Shown here one piece after another: positions 24,925 to 38,143 of a stretch of 64,000 nt of DNA (positions within the stretch are counted from its first letter, which is position 1; every line of letters starts with the position of its first letter). The notes beneath the pieces were generated by a model. It ran no database searches. It worked only from the letters and a program-made list of their open reading frames with translations, and was not told the DNA's origin. The DNA is from Oreocharis arfaki (lineage: Eukaryota; Chordata; Aves; Passeriformes; Paramythiidae): NCBI GenBank assembly GCA_013398015.1, contig VZRR01007600.1:496001-560000 (forward strand), read 5' to 3'. The position numbers and the translations under genes were made by a program.

Positions 24925-27399
24925 GCTCAGATAAATATAGTGTGTCTTCTAGTCCTTACTGTTAACTATACTAAGATCCTAATATTCTCTTACATGAAGA
25001 CAATTCTTAGAGTAGGTAGTCAAAATAATCTTAAGTGATATTTTCATATATAAGCAGAAGCTTCAAAAAGTTTTACAGAGTAGCTCCTGAAAGAGTGTAA
25101 TGAATAATTCAATGAAAACTGTAGCATAAAACAAAGAGGTATCTTTATTACCTGGTGAATTACTGATTTGCTCTAAAAAGAACTACTTTGCTGTAAATCA
25201 GAATGAAAATGTCAGCGCTGCAAAATTTAATTTTGAAAAAAAAATCTGGATTTTAACTGTGCACAGAGGCTCCACCAGGCACAGTTCACTTTTGTGGCAG
25301 CATTGATCTCAGTTCTGGGAATGTGAATTACAGCACAGGATCCTTATCAAGTGGGTGGATTCTGCACAGAGTGTCTAGACATGAGACCCATTAGCTGTAT
25401 TTCAAAGAAAGAGAAAACATTAAGTGCCAGTATCTAGCAGATTATGGGTGAAAATATTTTTATGTAAGTGTCTGAAATTTAACTTTCATATAGAAAATTT
25501 CCACCCAGAAATACATTAGAGACTATGCCTAAATTTAAGACACTTGTGTTGCCCAACTTAAGCCCACAAAACTAAGCACTTATTTACATTTTCTTCTGAA
25601 CAGGAAACTCTAATTTTTGCCCTTTTCCATGCCATCTATGGTTTCTCAAAATCTACTTTTTTTTCTGCCTGTTAATGATATTTATATCCAAACATGGACC
25701 TCACTGTAAAACTACCTCTGTGGCTATTACACATAAACCCAAAACTGGTTATTTCAAATTTGTCATTGGCTTAGTTTGGAAAAGATGTGGCATAGGTGTT
25801 TGCACATTTGCAAAACTACATGTGGCAGGACAAAATATGAATCCAAATAGCCAAAGCACAGTAAAGTATTAAAGCATGTGTTTAAATGTAAGAACCAATT
25901 TGATGCTTTGCTGAACTGGAATCAGAACTGGAGCTGTATTAGATACTTGCTGGATCAATTCCTTTTATGGTGAGTGTCTGGCTAAACAATATAAAGGCAG
26001 TGTAATCTTTATATTATCTTCTTGCTGACCTAGTAGTTACACCTTCTTTTCCATATTAAATAAGTTTCTCTTACTTAGTGTTTGTTCACCATATTTGGCT
26101 GAACAGCCCTCTCCTCTACATTTTCTGTGGAAGGGTTTGGGGATTTGTCGCCCAGGAAAAGATTTCAGACCTTCTAAAAACCAGGGTATAGTCGTTGTAT
26201 CATTGCAATTTACAAGATGCTCTTCTGCTGAAAATTATTTTCTAGTTTAATCATCTTAAGTAGGCTTAATTTCTAATGAATGACAAGATAAAACACAAGG
26301 AATTGTTTTTCTTAATTATCTGCATCTGTTTCCCAGTTGGTGACCATTATTGACTCTTGCACAGCTTTTCAGTTAGATGACTCCATAAACTTTTCTATGG
26401 CGAAGTCTTAAGGATTTTTTTAATACTTAGTGTGACATCATACCAATGAAAATATTTCAGAAAGCATTTTATAAATGTTTGTTCTGCAGTCCCACCACTT
26501 GATATTGTGTTATATGTATCATAGTTTTTGCTTTAGCTTTGTTGTCTGCTCCCTTTCTTTCTCAAAGCTGTCTGGAAATTGTAATTGAAACAGTTTGTTC
26601 ATAGCTCGAGACCACTTTTGAAACCAAATCATAGTCTCCATGCACATACAGTCCCATTCATTACATGGGTAGATCATGTTTTCAGCAAAATACCAGCTTA
26701 AAGCAGCTACACTGCTGAAATTACTGGAGCTGCTCTCAAAAGATTGGTCATAAATAATTCTTGGCATTTTAGAACATTCCATACAAAACTATGTATGATT
26801 TTTTAAAAATCTGAACAGGTCACTGTGACATATCAAAGACAAACGTGCAAGACAGTACAGAGGTCTTCTATTTTATTAGTGTCTTCCTAGAAATGGCAAT
26901 GTCTTGAAATGTGACTCCTTTATTTCCTGCACAGTGGATTTTTTTTTTTTTATTGTGAATATTAAAACTAAAATAAACAGCAGTGAATTCCAGTGTATAC
27001 ACAGTTAGACAGACCAACATTGGACTGGGATAGTTCTTGAATGTAACATCTGTATGAGTGATGACTATCTATTTCTCTTGGGGAAAACAGTCCTTCTGAT
27101 GTTTGATCAACTAATTCTGTTGTTTTATCTGCCTATGAACACAGATGGTGGATGAAATTGATTAAATGCATCATGAAAAGTCTTTCTCCTAAGCCTCAGC
27201 AATAACTGGACCAAGAAATTACTTTGTTTTGAGCAGTTACAGAGGTGATGTCAGTATCTGTGAATCCTGTTGTGCACATGTAATGAAAGTCTTCACCCAG
27301 ACTTCACATGTAATTGTCATGTTCAAACACTGGAATCCTTCCAGATGCAGTGAGTTTTATTCTCTCAGTAGAGAACAGGGATGTGTTAAGGTGGCATCC

Positions 27400-27720
27400 G
27401 GATGTTGCTAGTCATCCCTTCTGTCTGTGCGTGTTCCTGGGGGAAAGCATAGCAGCCCTGCAGGATAACGAGAAAGCCACCATAAGAAAAGTGGATGATG
27501 ACTTCCCTCTCCTTGTTGACCCACTCCAAGCAGTGGGAGCTGTAGGTGCAGAGACACGACTCTGTGTGGAGGAGGAAGCTGGTGACTCCCAGAACCAGCT
27601 GTGCCCCCCTTCCCTGCCTTGATGTGTGCCAGAGATGGGCCTCCTGCTCTGATCCTGCGCAGATTTATCACCTCCTGACATCCCTCCCGGAATAGCACTG
27701 AAAAAAGAGACTCCTTTGCT
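27400..27720. other. GC-richer block with overlapping frames, unassigned
   Basis: A 102-codon + strand frame (27314-27622) and 96- and 106-codon - strand frames cover the same bases. The + strand peptide has an acidic middle section but no motif I can name. I see no convincing splice sites or Kozak start. It is probably non-coding; an exapted or decayed element cannot be excluded. Confidence 0.25.
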
Positions 27721-30700
27721 CACATGCCACACATATCACACCAAACCTGGAGAAAGGAGGTTGGTGGAGTAGGTAAGATGTCATTCCAAAAAGGTTTTAT
27801 TCACCCCAATGTTTCTTTCTGATAGTCATTTTTATGTGTTGCTTTATAATACCGGAATGATGTGAGATCATGATGGGAAAGAGCAATGTTTGTACGTTAT
27901 GTTAATAAAAATGTTCTGAGATAATGCAGCTCAGGCTTGTTTCTGGTGTTTCTTGTAAATCTTGTGTTTATTATTTATTCGTATATAGCCTAGGCTGAGG
28001 AATTTTCTAAGCTTCTCTCTTGGAATGTGAAACAAGATCATGAAAGTGCCATTTATTTTTTATGACCTCCTTTTATTGTAACTGGAAAGAATAGTTAAAA
28101 AAATGCTTCGCACCTTCTACCTTAGGAACAACATTTTTGAGCAGAGGAGGGAAGCAGGGAGATCTGCTGCTCTGCATTAATATTGTAGGAATCATGATTT
28201 CACAAGCAATGCCGATTTACAAAAATTTTTCTGTAATTTCATTATTGCCATTGATCAAAGAAAATGCTTCAGATGAGCACAACTATTTTAACTGAAGTTT
28301 CAGGGCTGTGCATATGATTTTAAATGAAGTAAGGGAATGTTTCTAAAATGAAAGACTAAAGAATTCTTCACTGAAAAGCAAAAAATCACACACACTCGCT
28401 GAAAAAAAAGATAAAATTACAGGAACTTATATCTGCTATTCTATTGCTAAAGATGATACTGCCTTTGCTAGCCCTATCTTCTCAGGCATTTGTAATGCCT
28501 CAGAATACAACAGTAAAAAAGGATAGATGGATAAACTAAATGGAAGACCAGGATCTCATAAAAAAAATGAAATGTTCTCCAGACACAGTTGTGAAATTTC
28601 TGTGCTTATGTGTGTAACAGAAAACAGGCTCCAGAATTTCTAGAAAATACCTGGTAGAAAGCTTAACTGGCTTCACTTGGCACAGTGACCTAATCAGTTG
28701 TTTGTCAAATCTGTGTTTTCGTCTCAAGTTCACATTAAACTTCAGCTTGAAAGTATGGTTGAAGCGTAGAGAAACTTGTGCAAAGATGTTCTGGCTGCTG
28801 CACTAGTTCACCACAACTGGAAGCAAGACCTCAGTCCAGGAGGCTTGGGTTGGTCTGTGACAGCTTCAGAAAAGGCCTCACTTTGCAAAGACCTTAATTT
28901 TTCTAAATACCGTTGTCTGTGAATGAACTCATGGCAATAAAGCTTTGCTTTAAAAAACTCAGTGAAATTTCTGTAAATTCTCAGAATTGGTCTGATCATA
29001 TTTCTGCATTTTCTGAGTTCTGCCACTGAATTAAAGACCCACAGAGCAACTCTGGACAACCCAGCCCCAGAAAGATAATACTTGCTTTGTAAGGTCCTGC
29101 GCTACCTGCCAACTTCCTTGATAAAACATTTGTGACACATTAAATCTGGGATTCTCTTTTGAAACAGAAAGTACACGCTACTTGGTTAAGTTTTTCAAGA
29201 GTTATGTGCTTGAGCTTTGTTCTCCATGCCCTGTTTCCAGCACGGACTTTGGTGAATCACAGCACTGCACGGTGCATACACAGCATGCGAGGGGCTCTCG
29301 CTCACCTGAGCTCCTGCAGTGCTGCGTTCAGGTCACACTTCTCGGCTGTCTCACTCCTGTCACCACCAGGGTGCTGCTTCCGCAGCCAAGCACGAAACCT
29401 GGACAGAGCCCTGGCATCTCGGCGTGGTGATCCTGTTGTACCAGATCATATTTCTCTGTTCTAACTCAGTAGAAAGTCTTACCCTTCAGCTTCGTGGGGA
29501 TTTTTTTGCACTACATGCAGAGCAGAGAGTCCCCAGGCTCATGCAGAGAGATATTTGAGTAAGACATGTGTAGTAGCAGAGTTCTGCTCTCAGAGAACCT
29601 GGCCTGAGCAACTTTTTAAAGGAAAGCAACACATTTTGCAAATGCCAAGTGTCCTTTTAACAGAATTTAGTAAATTGTTTTTGGATTCACTGAATTTGTC
29701 AAAAGTACTTGCTAGCTCTGACTAAAATTGTCATGACTGGAATATTCACAGCAAAAGGTCAGATCATTAAATCAATTCTTGGGCTTGTAACTCTTCCTTA
29801 TTAGAAGATTATATTAATGAACATCTTTGTCAGAATAAATTATTTTAAAAATAAATTAAACCTTTAATTTTCACTAACAATTCAGTAAGTTAATAGATTG
29901 TACTTCTGTTGTTTTGTTGGTAGGGGCATGTGGTATTAGTCAGGAATAATAAAGCAAATCAATGGTTTCTTTGCCTCTTTCTCATGCATGGGTAAGTTAA
30001 GAAAGAACATCCTTATTTATGGTTGGAATAACTTTTTTCCAAAACATCGTATTATTCATTCTCAAAATACCAGCCACATTAATTATCTGGAGACATAGAA
30101 GAGTTTCACATTCTTTGGATTACTACCTAACATGACTTAAAAAGGGACAGTTTACTGGTGTTCTGTGGTATAAATATTTTGATTGGTAAGTCATGTAGAT
30201 TTCAAAATTGAACTGGTAACAATTCTTGTTTCCCTTCTGAAAAATCCTGTCATGTCAACTGGCTCACAGCTAGGAATTCAGTGGGACAGAGGACTTCCTG
30301 GGATGTTGCTGGAGGGCAATCTCAGGTGGCAGGAGTGAAACATGATGTGATTTATTCTCAAACACCAAGTTTGGGGTTTGGGTACTGCCTGGTTTGCAGG
30401 CAGATTTGGGTGACCTAGCACTGTGGTAGCGTGAGTGACTGGGAGACCTGCAGTAAAATGGGAATTGGATCAAAATTAAGATCTAACACAGATGTTTCTG
30501 CTTTCAAGAACAGGGAGATTGTACAAAAACTAGCAACTGTTTGCCTAAAACTGTGATCTTGGTCTGATCCAACATTTGTTCCTCATGTGGTAAGATCTAA
30601 GATTTTACTTCACTAAGAGTTGTCATGGTTCAGATACATGCCCTGAATGGGAACAGAGAGCATTCTGCCATGTACTTGTTATTAACTTACATGTGTAGAT

Positions 30701-32702
30701 TAACTTAAATCTATTTAAGATAATTTCCCTGTTTAAAAGAAAATTTCTGCAAGGCTTAAGTAAGGGAGAAATTAAAATCCTTGCCGATATTATTTTCTGC
30801 AGTCCACATACTACACTTCCCATTCTGCTTAGTCAAGAGATTTTTTTTTCTGGTTTAGGGAAGAAAGCATTTGTGTTTACTACACCTATATGTGTACCAA
30901 TATGTGTTTGAATAAAAAGCAGCTTATTGTCGTCTTCTCAGTGCAGGATTTGTAGACATGCAGACAGAGCCTAAAATAACCCAAAAGCCTTTTTTTCTCC
31001 TGAAAATTGTGTTGCAAAAAGGTCTTCTTACTGTGCTCCACAGAAAGTCAGCAAACTACAAATCCTTATCTGGCTGCGCATAACGCTGATATACTCACTT
31101 GTCTTTATTTGTCAAACATATTGGCAAGAATCTCTGTGTCAATATTTATTAATAAAATCAGCTCCTGTGCAGAACAGCTGGTCCAGTTTCCCTCCTCTTT
31201 AGGTGTCTGAATCACACAAGCTGCTATTAAAGAAGATTTGAGCTACTCCTCGTTGTTTGACTTCGTTAAATAAATAAATGAATGTGCACATTAAAAACCT
31301 TGTAAAAGCCTCACTTTTCTCTTGTGCAGTACCAGTAATGCAAATTTACCTATATTCTGTTTTTAAACAAAGGTATGTCTTTGAGGTAGTTATTTTCTTC
31401 ACTATTCTGTTATTAACTTGAATATTACTCTACAATACACAGATTTTCATAAATATTTTCAACCGCTTTCTCTACCTTGTCTGTGCTAGTTACCAGCTCT
31501 CCCTCATCCTTATGAGCTCATCATCCTATGAGATTTTCTCTAGTATGGTTTTTGTTTTCTCTAAGCTCTTATGTGCCTTCTTTACATTGTCGTAATTTCA
31601 TGGGTGATTCCATTTTCCTCGTCTTCCACTGTTTTCTCATGAAGTTTGGGAATATGTGTATTTTGATGCTGAATTGCAAAACTGAAGGAACCTTATTTCT
31701 GTTGCATTCACCAAAATTAAAGCTTTAGTAATAATACTTTGCATTAGTGCCTTACTTCTTATCTCTTGTGTCTTTACTATTTCCTCCTGGACTTTTAGAT
31801 ATCTGTAAATACCCTAAGTAACTGAAGAAGTTGCCATGTGTTGGTTAATTCCTAGATGAATAATTCTAGATATAATGATGGTTATTTAGACCTTCTCTTG
31901 AGTCTTTGAGGTTGCATTTGATTGATTTTCTGAGGTGCTGGAGAAATGAGGCGTATTGATCATGGTATGTGAGTCATGTAGGCTAGCAAACACAGTCCTT
32001 ATGTTCAAAATCTGATGGCTATTAAAGTCTGCCTTTATGCTTCATTCAAATTCTCTTCCATTTCTTTTTCCAGCATTTGCTATGGCTGCCCAAAAATGTT
32101 AAAAGGTTTGTCCTTGTATGTGGGTGCATACAGAGGTTATTGTTAATGTTCTCTTCAAGTACTTTTAATACAGATATACCTGCTATCAGTATCTAACAGC
32201 TCATCTTTTACAAGAAAGGGCAGATGACAAAAGAATTTTTCCCCTTTCTTACTGACAGGCCTGAGAATAAATGTAAGGGTTGTGCATGTGTCCTCTTCGG
32301 CTATTTTTCATCACTGGTCTGCAAATTGGCTTATTGCAATAGGATACTGCTCTATTTATCTTTGCTCTTATTTATTACTGCTTTCATTTTTAAATCCTCG
32401 TTCTCTCTGTCAGAGTCCCTTAGTCCTTTAATGTTTATAGAAATAAATGTATGTTGACTGACTCACTGCACTGGTTTTTACCAGGTTTTCTGCTCTCTGG
32501 GTAGAATTCAATACTGTTAGCCAGCAAGGAGGGTTATATGTTGGTGAATACTGGCACATGTGAATGTGCTGGTACTTAAATTCTCAGATAAGATGGCCTT
32601 TATCCCTTTAAAAGAAAAGAGATATTCAATATACAAGGGGGTTTTGGTCTGTTGCAAATACTGATATGACTATTTGGTCCCCAGTTATTGAGTGTAAAGG
32701 AA

Positions 32703-32742
32703 TGTTTCACTCTTCCTTACTGTGTTTCACCCTTCCTTATTG
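32703..32742. repeat. 20-bp tandem duplication
   Basis: Two adjacent 20-bp units starting TGTTTCAC differ at two positions (T/C and C/T). The duplication makes a pyrimidine-rich tract that runs into TTTTCCTTGCAG, which resembles a splice acceptor, but all three frames downstream close within a few codons. Confidence 0.85.
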
Positions 32743-33610
32743 TTTTCCTTGCAGTGCCTGCCTGAGTTAACTTGAGGGAATCTGTCTGAATATTCATAAT
32801 AGATTCACTTTTCAAAACCCTTGCTTTGAGACATAATTCAAGTCACCTGAATTTTTAACCCAGACACACAAGTTAAACATAGATCTTTCAAAAAGGATAT
32901 GCTTGTGTATCCTTAATTAGTAAAATGGGGAAACAAAGGAATAAATTATAAGGAAGAAAAAAAATAGAAAAGTGTAATCATTTTGTTTCTATCTTGAGTT
33001 ATGTGCACCTTCACCAGGTCCAGATTTACTGTAAGGAGAGGAATGCACATCATTCTGTGCTCTTTCCTTCAGATATCTTGGTTCACCCAAATCTGATTCC
33101 TTTGGGGCTGTCTTTGGAGTTTCTGAAGAGCCTGTGAAACTCAGCAAAATCCCAGACTTGACTATTATTACTGAGACAATGTAACATTGAAACTTTTCTT
33201 CTTTTTCCCCTCAGAGTCCTTCCGGACTGCAAACCTGGCTGCCTGCTCTGCCGGGAATCTTGAGAGTTCCATGCTTCTGGACTGGCTGTACATCCAGCAA
33301 CATCTGTTCGCCAGATCACACAGGAGACCTCCTTGGCACATGATCTATTGAGCTAGACTGGGAGGGATGTCCATGCTGGTTTGGGAGCTGGTGTGGAGCA
33401 GGGAATCCTCTCCTTGATCCTGCAAAAATAATTGAGATCCCGTATGTGGAGACTAACAGAATTTCAAAACAGTCTAGGAGTTCCTGTTTATGCTCACCAT
33501 TGGTCTGAGCCATTAGAGCAAGACAATGAAACAGAGTTTTCCAGAATTCAGAGGCCTCTGTATCTTCACAAAATGCATAGTGGATGGTTTTCAGTTTTAG
33601 GTGTAATTAA

Positions 33611-33684
33611 TTGCATATTATTTATGCACATACACATTATGTATATGCATTATTTATAGGCAATAATATGCATATTGCATATAT
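33611..33684. repeat. AT-rich cluster of TGCATA/TATGCA motifs
   Basis: Five sites containing TGCATA or TATGCA fall within 74 bases, including the perfect 12-bp palindrome AATATGCATATT (33665-33676). The motif resembles POU/octamer-type half sites, though not the full ATGCAAAT octamer. It may equally be a decayed AT-rich simple repeat. Confidence 0.5.
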
Positions 33685-36600
33685 TTCTTTGTTTATCTCA
33701 TGTATACACTGTTATGAGATACTCAAACTGTAGTTTTATGGAAAAACAGAATAGGAATGTCTGTACCATTTTTAATTGAGTATCTGAAAGAAAAGTCTTC
33801 CGTTTCTAACTAAGAAGATGCAAACTCACTATGGTTTATTAATGTTTCCATCTCCACTTACCTGATATTCCTTGCCTATGTCTCACCTTTAGCTTTATCA
33901 ATGTTATTTTTAATAGGCTACATACAGTCCTCTTTTTTTATCTTCCACTTCAGCCAAGGGAGGGCAAGACAAGGCTTTAACTACCTTTTCAAGAATTGAA
34001 GAAATCACAGCTGTTTGCACTATATACCTTACTGCCAAGGTAAGAGTTTTGGAGCAGCTGTAAGGGCCTCTTTACTGTATAAAAGATGATTTTATAACAT
34101 AAAGATTTCTGATTTGATTTGTGTCAACATGTGTCTGCAGAACCAGAGAAGAGGATGATACACAGCAAAGTCTTTACAAGCTTTTGATTGCATTGAAACC
34201 AGCCTAATCACTTAATTTAAGAACACGGTGAAAGGTTAGGAACAGCTGTAAACCCTTGCAGCTAGGATAGATTTAGGGTGGACATGCCAGAATTGTTAAG
34301 CAGTATGAAAAGAACTGCATATCCTCTGAGTGGGAGGTGAAGAGAGTAATATAGAAAATTAGGTTCGTAAAAGAAGGTAAATTCACTGCCACAGACACAT
34401 GCTGCAAGCCTTCAAAGCAGGGGTTCTGAATCTGATGTACAGAGCACTGGGGAGCTGGGTAAGGTCTAACGACAAAGATGAGAGGGTGAGTTTGATGCTG
34501 TGTGGAAAAAAAAGGAAGAATGCTTACCATGAACCTCTGGAAAATGTATCACTTCACAGGACCAGAATAGCTAAATAAACTAACCTTCATCCTAATCATA
34601 AGGCCTGGACTGATTTCAGAGGTGATTTTATGGTAACATACACAGGTTTCTGATAGTGTACGAGCTAACTTGGATGGTGTAGTCCATTACTGCAAGTCAC
34701 TTATGTTAATATTTGAATTATTCCTTTTAACCTGACATAGGGCGCTGTGGTGAGGCGTTTTGGATTTACCTCAAAAATCCCAAGAGAACTTTGCGTATTC
34801 TTACCTGTCTGTAGAGCTTATGAATGGCCATATATTGCATCTATTTAGTGTTGTAGGGTGACAAGGTGTGGCCTTGGGAGTAGCTGGAGGTACTCTCTGA
34901 CTTGGAACACCCAGACTTCTAAAGCAGCCTCCCCTCAGGTCTGCGTGATGCTGACTCCGGGGTACAAGTGCTGTGGAGTGGAGACTGGAGGCTCCAATTA
35001 GATGCAGCACAATTGCAGAAAGATGCTTGACCTGGCATGCCCTATTTTTTTCCCATTTTGAAAGCTGCTGTCTATGTCGGGAATTGCAGCATTGTATTTA
35101 CACAGTGAAATGGCTTTTCCATAGAAGCAAAAAGCAAGGAAGGATCTCTCAGGGATAGCAGTGTGCCTTCACAGCAGGGCTATGAGTAGGTGACACAGAG
35201 GAAAAAAAGCAGTGAGTGACAAGACTCTGGTGGCTAGAGGAGCCTCTCATTGATTAAATAGTGGGATGAGAACAAAGATATTTGTCCAAGGACTGCTGTA
35301 GAAATGTTTTCCGGAGTTCAGAAGAGCTCTTGCTCCTCTGAAAGAGCTAATGGAAGTATCTCTTGGGATTATTTAGTTTGTGCAGACTTTGCCATAAGAA
35401 TTTCTTGTCTTCTTCCAACCAGCGTTTCTCTGTCCTTTCTTTGCCTCCCTTGGCAAAGCACCGGGGACTTGGGGTATGGTGGCCATGACATACCAGACCA
35501 GAGGCATAGTGACCAGAGGCATTGCAGCAAGACAGAAGAGAGGAAACTTAAAAATGTAATTGCACCAGCCTCACATTTAAAAATACTCATGCATTTTTTG
35601 CTGTAAAATGCTGCAGAATGATGACTAATTAATTCAGTAACTACAGTTCAGAATTGACCAAATCTGCTGCCACAGCTGCAAAACAAGCAGTGCAATCATT
35701 CTAACACATCCAGCTCAATGCACAACTTTCTATCTGAGAGACTTTTCTTGTGAGACCCCGAATCCTTCCCTCTTGGACAGGTATAATGACTTTAGTGTAC
35801 AATTAGAAGTAAAAGGCTCCTGTCCAGTCGTGTTTCACTCATGGTAAAAGATTTCCTTGTGGAGGAGAATTGTTCCGGAGTTAGGTCTGAGAAGCCATAT
35901 AAAGAGCTTCAGTTAGGAGGTAGAGAAAGTGGGAGCTTTCAGGAGAGACTCCCCATTTCAATTTTGGTGGACACAGAGAGAGAGAAAGCAAATTGGAATG
36001 TGTTTGCAGAGAAAGTAACAGCCGAGATCAGCTGGGGATGCCTAGTGCTTGTGTAGATGGAAATAGAAACTGGGAGATGATACAGCTGGTAAAGAACTGT
36101 CCCGCTGCTTAGAAATTAGGATTTTTTTTTCTCTTCTTCTTTGGGAGAAGCAACAGTATCTTTCTAAGAAATTGCAAGAACAATTACACAGGAGCAAGAT
36201 CCCTGGGTTCTTAAAAATGCTTGTTCATATGTTTTAGCAGCAAGATTTTTGTTTAAATCAGTTGGTAGTTTCGGGGTATGAGCAGAGATTTTTCCCAAGA
36301 TTAGGCAAGTAGGTGTCACAGTATGTTTCTTTCTTACAAACTCATTCTGTGAGTGGTGGCCTGGCTTGTTCTCAAGTATCACATAGGAAAATTTGCTTGT
36401 CAAAACACCCAAAAATACACTTCAATATGTCAAGGACCTCTCTCTCCCTATAACCTTATTCTCCTCTCATCTGCTCCCACTTGAGATTTTGTGAAATGGC
36501 CTTGCAAGAAAAGAATATTTTATTTCAGTTTAACCGTTTCAAGACAATCTCTCATGTGGAGGAGACTGCTGTGTGCCAGGTGGTGGAATGTTTGGTATGC

Positions 36601-38127
36601 TCACTCCCCTGAGGAGCAGGGCCCCAGTTCATCCCTGAAGCTCGCCAGCTCCCTGTGCCAGTCAGACTGTATTTCACTTCATCCTGTAGAGACCTGGCTG
36701 CTGCCCTGGACCCCTTAGCAAGGCGAGTTGTCTGCTTTTAGATGGTATTCCTCGAGAAGTCAGCTTCCCAAGTGGAAAGGAGTAGAGCTGGCAAGTCAAG
36801 GAGAGACATTGAGGTAGATTTTCCAAGGACCCATCCTGCTCTCCTAAGCAAATTGCTGCAGTAAATGCCATTGTTAGTCTCAGAGCTGGCAAGGGAACTA
36901 CTCCTGCTTGAAAATCGATTCCTGGACCTTGATGGCACCCCATTAAGCAATATGGGAGACCAGGGAATAGAGACATTGTGGCTGTGTTTTGGGACCAGCT
37001 AAGGAGTAACGTCACTACAGTCACTGTGCTACTGCTGTTTTCCCTAATGGCCTACTGATTTAATAATGTTAATGGTCTTCTACCAAAAATAGGATTTACT
37101 GGAATTTAAGTCATTTTTTGCTCAGGATGTATAGGCTATGTTTTGGCCACTATACAGGAATTAATAGTGGTTGCCTTCAAATATATTCTTAAAAGCGTTG
37201 TTCAAATTTTGCTTTTACAGATGAATTGCACCCTCACAGAATAATACAGGAAAGCGTACATCTAAAGCAATGTGCTTCAAAAATTAATGGCTTAGAAATG
37301 GAGGATCACAGTTCCTTCAAAGCATTTTATATTTTTGGCTATCATTGTGAAACATCCGGGCAATGTAAAAGAAGCAAGAGATATTCCTATGCCTTCATTG
37401 TACACCAAGGTGACACCAATTTATTTCCCTACTTTGTTTAACTTTCTGCTTGCAGCAGTTAGTCTGACAATGTAAGGTTTCTCTGTCAACTTGCAAAGGA
37501 TGTTGATGATGCATTTCAATCAGAATATATGCACTCAAAATATATTTATAAACTGGTTTTGCATCAAAATGTCAAACTTCCTGCAATTATGTACAGAAAG
37601 CTACTAAATCCAAAATCCCAGTATCACTGGCTTTCATCTCTATAGAAATTACTTTGCTGAATTACTCTACTGAAGCAAAGCATAAACTTTAATATGCAAA
37701 GTTAAAAACAATTTAAAATTAAATTGTGTGTGAACTGAAACATCGTATGTTAAATTACCTTACTCTCCTTTCTTTCATATGTATATTTAGTACCTTCACA
37801 ATTTTCTGCTGGCTAAATTGATTTTTGGTGATGGAAAAAATTGTGTTTGCTTAATTATGTTGAGAACCATCTCTGGTTTTTGGAGTAAGGCAAATGATTC
37901 AACATGACCCTTTGTGCTGTTTGCTTTCTGTTTCTCCCCAGAGTCTTCACTTGACAGTACCGTGAAATAGATGGCTAGTAGCATTTTGGTTGTCAATGTC
38001 AGCTGGCAGGCTCCTGCTCTGGTACTTTTCTGGCATAACATTTCTCTCTGCAAAGCCATGACTGGCTATAGACTCTGGTTGTGGACAATGAGATGTGCTG
38101 CACTTTCATTTTGCTGTACTAGGCTGT

Positions 38128-38143
38128 CTGTCCTGCAGGACAG
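38128..38143. repeat. 16-bp perfect palindrome
   Basis: CTGTCCTGCAGGACAG equals its own reverse complement. It is GC-rich, unlike the surrounding DNA. No known protein site is assigned. Confidence 0.7.

Noticed and set aside
30624..30640. TGTCATGGTT, a start-like motif of inverted avian LTRs
   Set aside because: The following bases do not match any LTR family I know, so it is a chance 10-mer.
32735..32760. Strong splice-acceptor-like TTTTCCTTGCAG
   Set aside because: All three frames after it close within a few codons, and no donor or partner exon is apparent.
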